From: Flavobacterium proteolyticum | GTDB taxonomy: Bacteria; Bacteroidota; Bacteroidia; Flavobacteriales; Flavobacteriaceae | Direction of reading: 5' to 3' | Length of the DNA: 64,000 nt | NCBI RefSeq assembly: GCF_015223105.1 | Contig: NZ_JADFTZ010000006.1 | Location: 92,540 to 156,539 of the forward strand | Part shown: positions 63,871-64,000 of the stretch, in pieces | Numbering within the stretch: position 1 is the first letter of the stretch | Layout: every line of letters begins with the position of its first letter | Notes under the pieces: model-generated | What the model was told of the DNA's origin: nothing | Database searches by the model: none | The model's input: only the letters and a program-made list of their open reading frames with translations | Position numbers and translations under genes: made by a program

Positions 63871-64000
63871 TGGTAACGTTCTGCGGCTTGCTCTCAGTGG
63901 CGTTGCACCAACACCAAGCCATTACAAATATAACAAAACATTCCATTCAGCAGCGGATTTTCCGTAGGAAAATCCGGAAGTAGCCATTGAAGCAAACCGC
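63871..64000. repeat. Cassette-spacer site C, cut by the window edge
   Basis: Left arm TGGTAACGTTCTGCGGCTTG and on to 63906; right arm TAGCCATTGAAGCAAACCGC at 63981-64000. GCGGCTTGCTCTCAGTGGC in the left arm matches the reverse complement of the right arm (GCGGTTTGCTTCAATGGC). A perfect ten-base hairpin CGGATTTTCC-GTA-GGAAAATCCG lies at 63954-63976. The right box runs past the end of the window. Confidence 0.65.

Noticed and set aside
61688..63906. Calling the spacers canonical integron attC sites
   Set aside because: The end boxes do not satisfy RYYYAAC and GTTRRRY, and no IntI-type integrase is present. Only the general layout matches, so I call them attC-like.

Overview
The window is a low-GC chromosomal segment of a Bacteroidota species, most likely a Flavobacterium or close relative. 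Support comes from gene content (flavobacterial OmpA lipoprotein, outer membrane beta-barrel receptor, two M1 aminopeptidases, RimK-type ligase, ClpC), from promoters of the Bacteroidota form TTG-N19-21-TAnnTTTG, and from near absence of Shine-Dalgarno sites in front of genes. The one clear AGGAGG sits inside prfB, where it drives a programmed frameshift.

Positions 1-59884 look like core chromosome. From the left: the start of recG; an M1 aminopeptidase; UvrD/PcrA helicase; a YciO-type protein; an OmpA lipoprotein; a glycosyltransferase; a stand-alone HSDR_N nuclease-fold protein; holA; ettA; a TPR hybrid histidine kinase; a DEAD-box helicase. Next come hutG, an anchored coiled-coil protein, hutI-crcB, corA, a 56-residue membrane protein, an outer membrane receptor, an ArsC-like protein, CPBP protease-menE, DoxX, a second M1 peptidase, an RluA pseudouridine synthase, an acyl-CoA carboxylase beta subunit, lpxD and a porin-like protein. 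Then follow prfB, threonine aldolase, a propeller lipoprotein, a TSUP transporter, ybaB, an S9 oligopeptidase, cysteine synthase, yebC, gcvT and hutH. A five-gene minus-strand run holds a RimB-RimK fusion, DUF421, TMEM175, DUF1304 and a small exported protein. The core ends with clpC, gyrA, an exported TPR protein, an NlpC/P60 peptidase, a thiolase and three tRNA genes (Ser-GCT, Pro-TGG, Arg-TCT).

Histidine degradation is represented by hutH, hutI and hutG at three separate loci; hutU is not in the window. Most genes are single units or pairs closed by strong hairpin terminators, several of which serve convergent genes from both sides.

Right of the tRNA cluster (59885-64000) the character changes. 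Three unrelated accessory genes, all on the minus strand, are separated by 130-170 bp spacers of one family. Each spacer has a left box [GC]TAAC[AG]TTC and, where it is inside the window, a right box AAAC[CG]G[CT]TGTTA[GC]C. The boxes lie in imperfect inverted repeats, and two spacers carry a perfect GATTTTCC-nnn-GGAAAATC hairpin. Each complete right box ends a few bases from the stop of the gene before it, and each left box lies 19-31 bases before the start of the gene after it, as in an integron cassette array. The boxes are not canonical attC and no recombinase is in the window. This cassette-like array is the best candidate for an undescribed system here. Other points of note are the prfB frameshift in a lineage that hides its anti-Shine-Dalgarno, a CorA with GQN in place of GMN, and several dispersed palindromic repeats.
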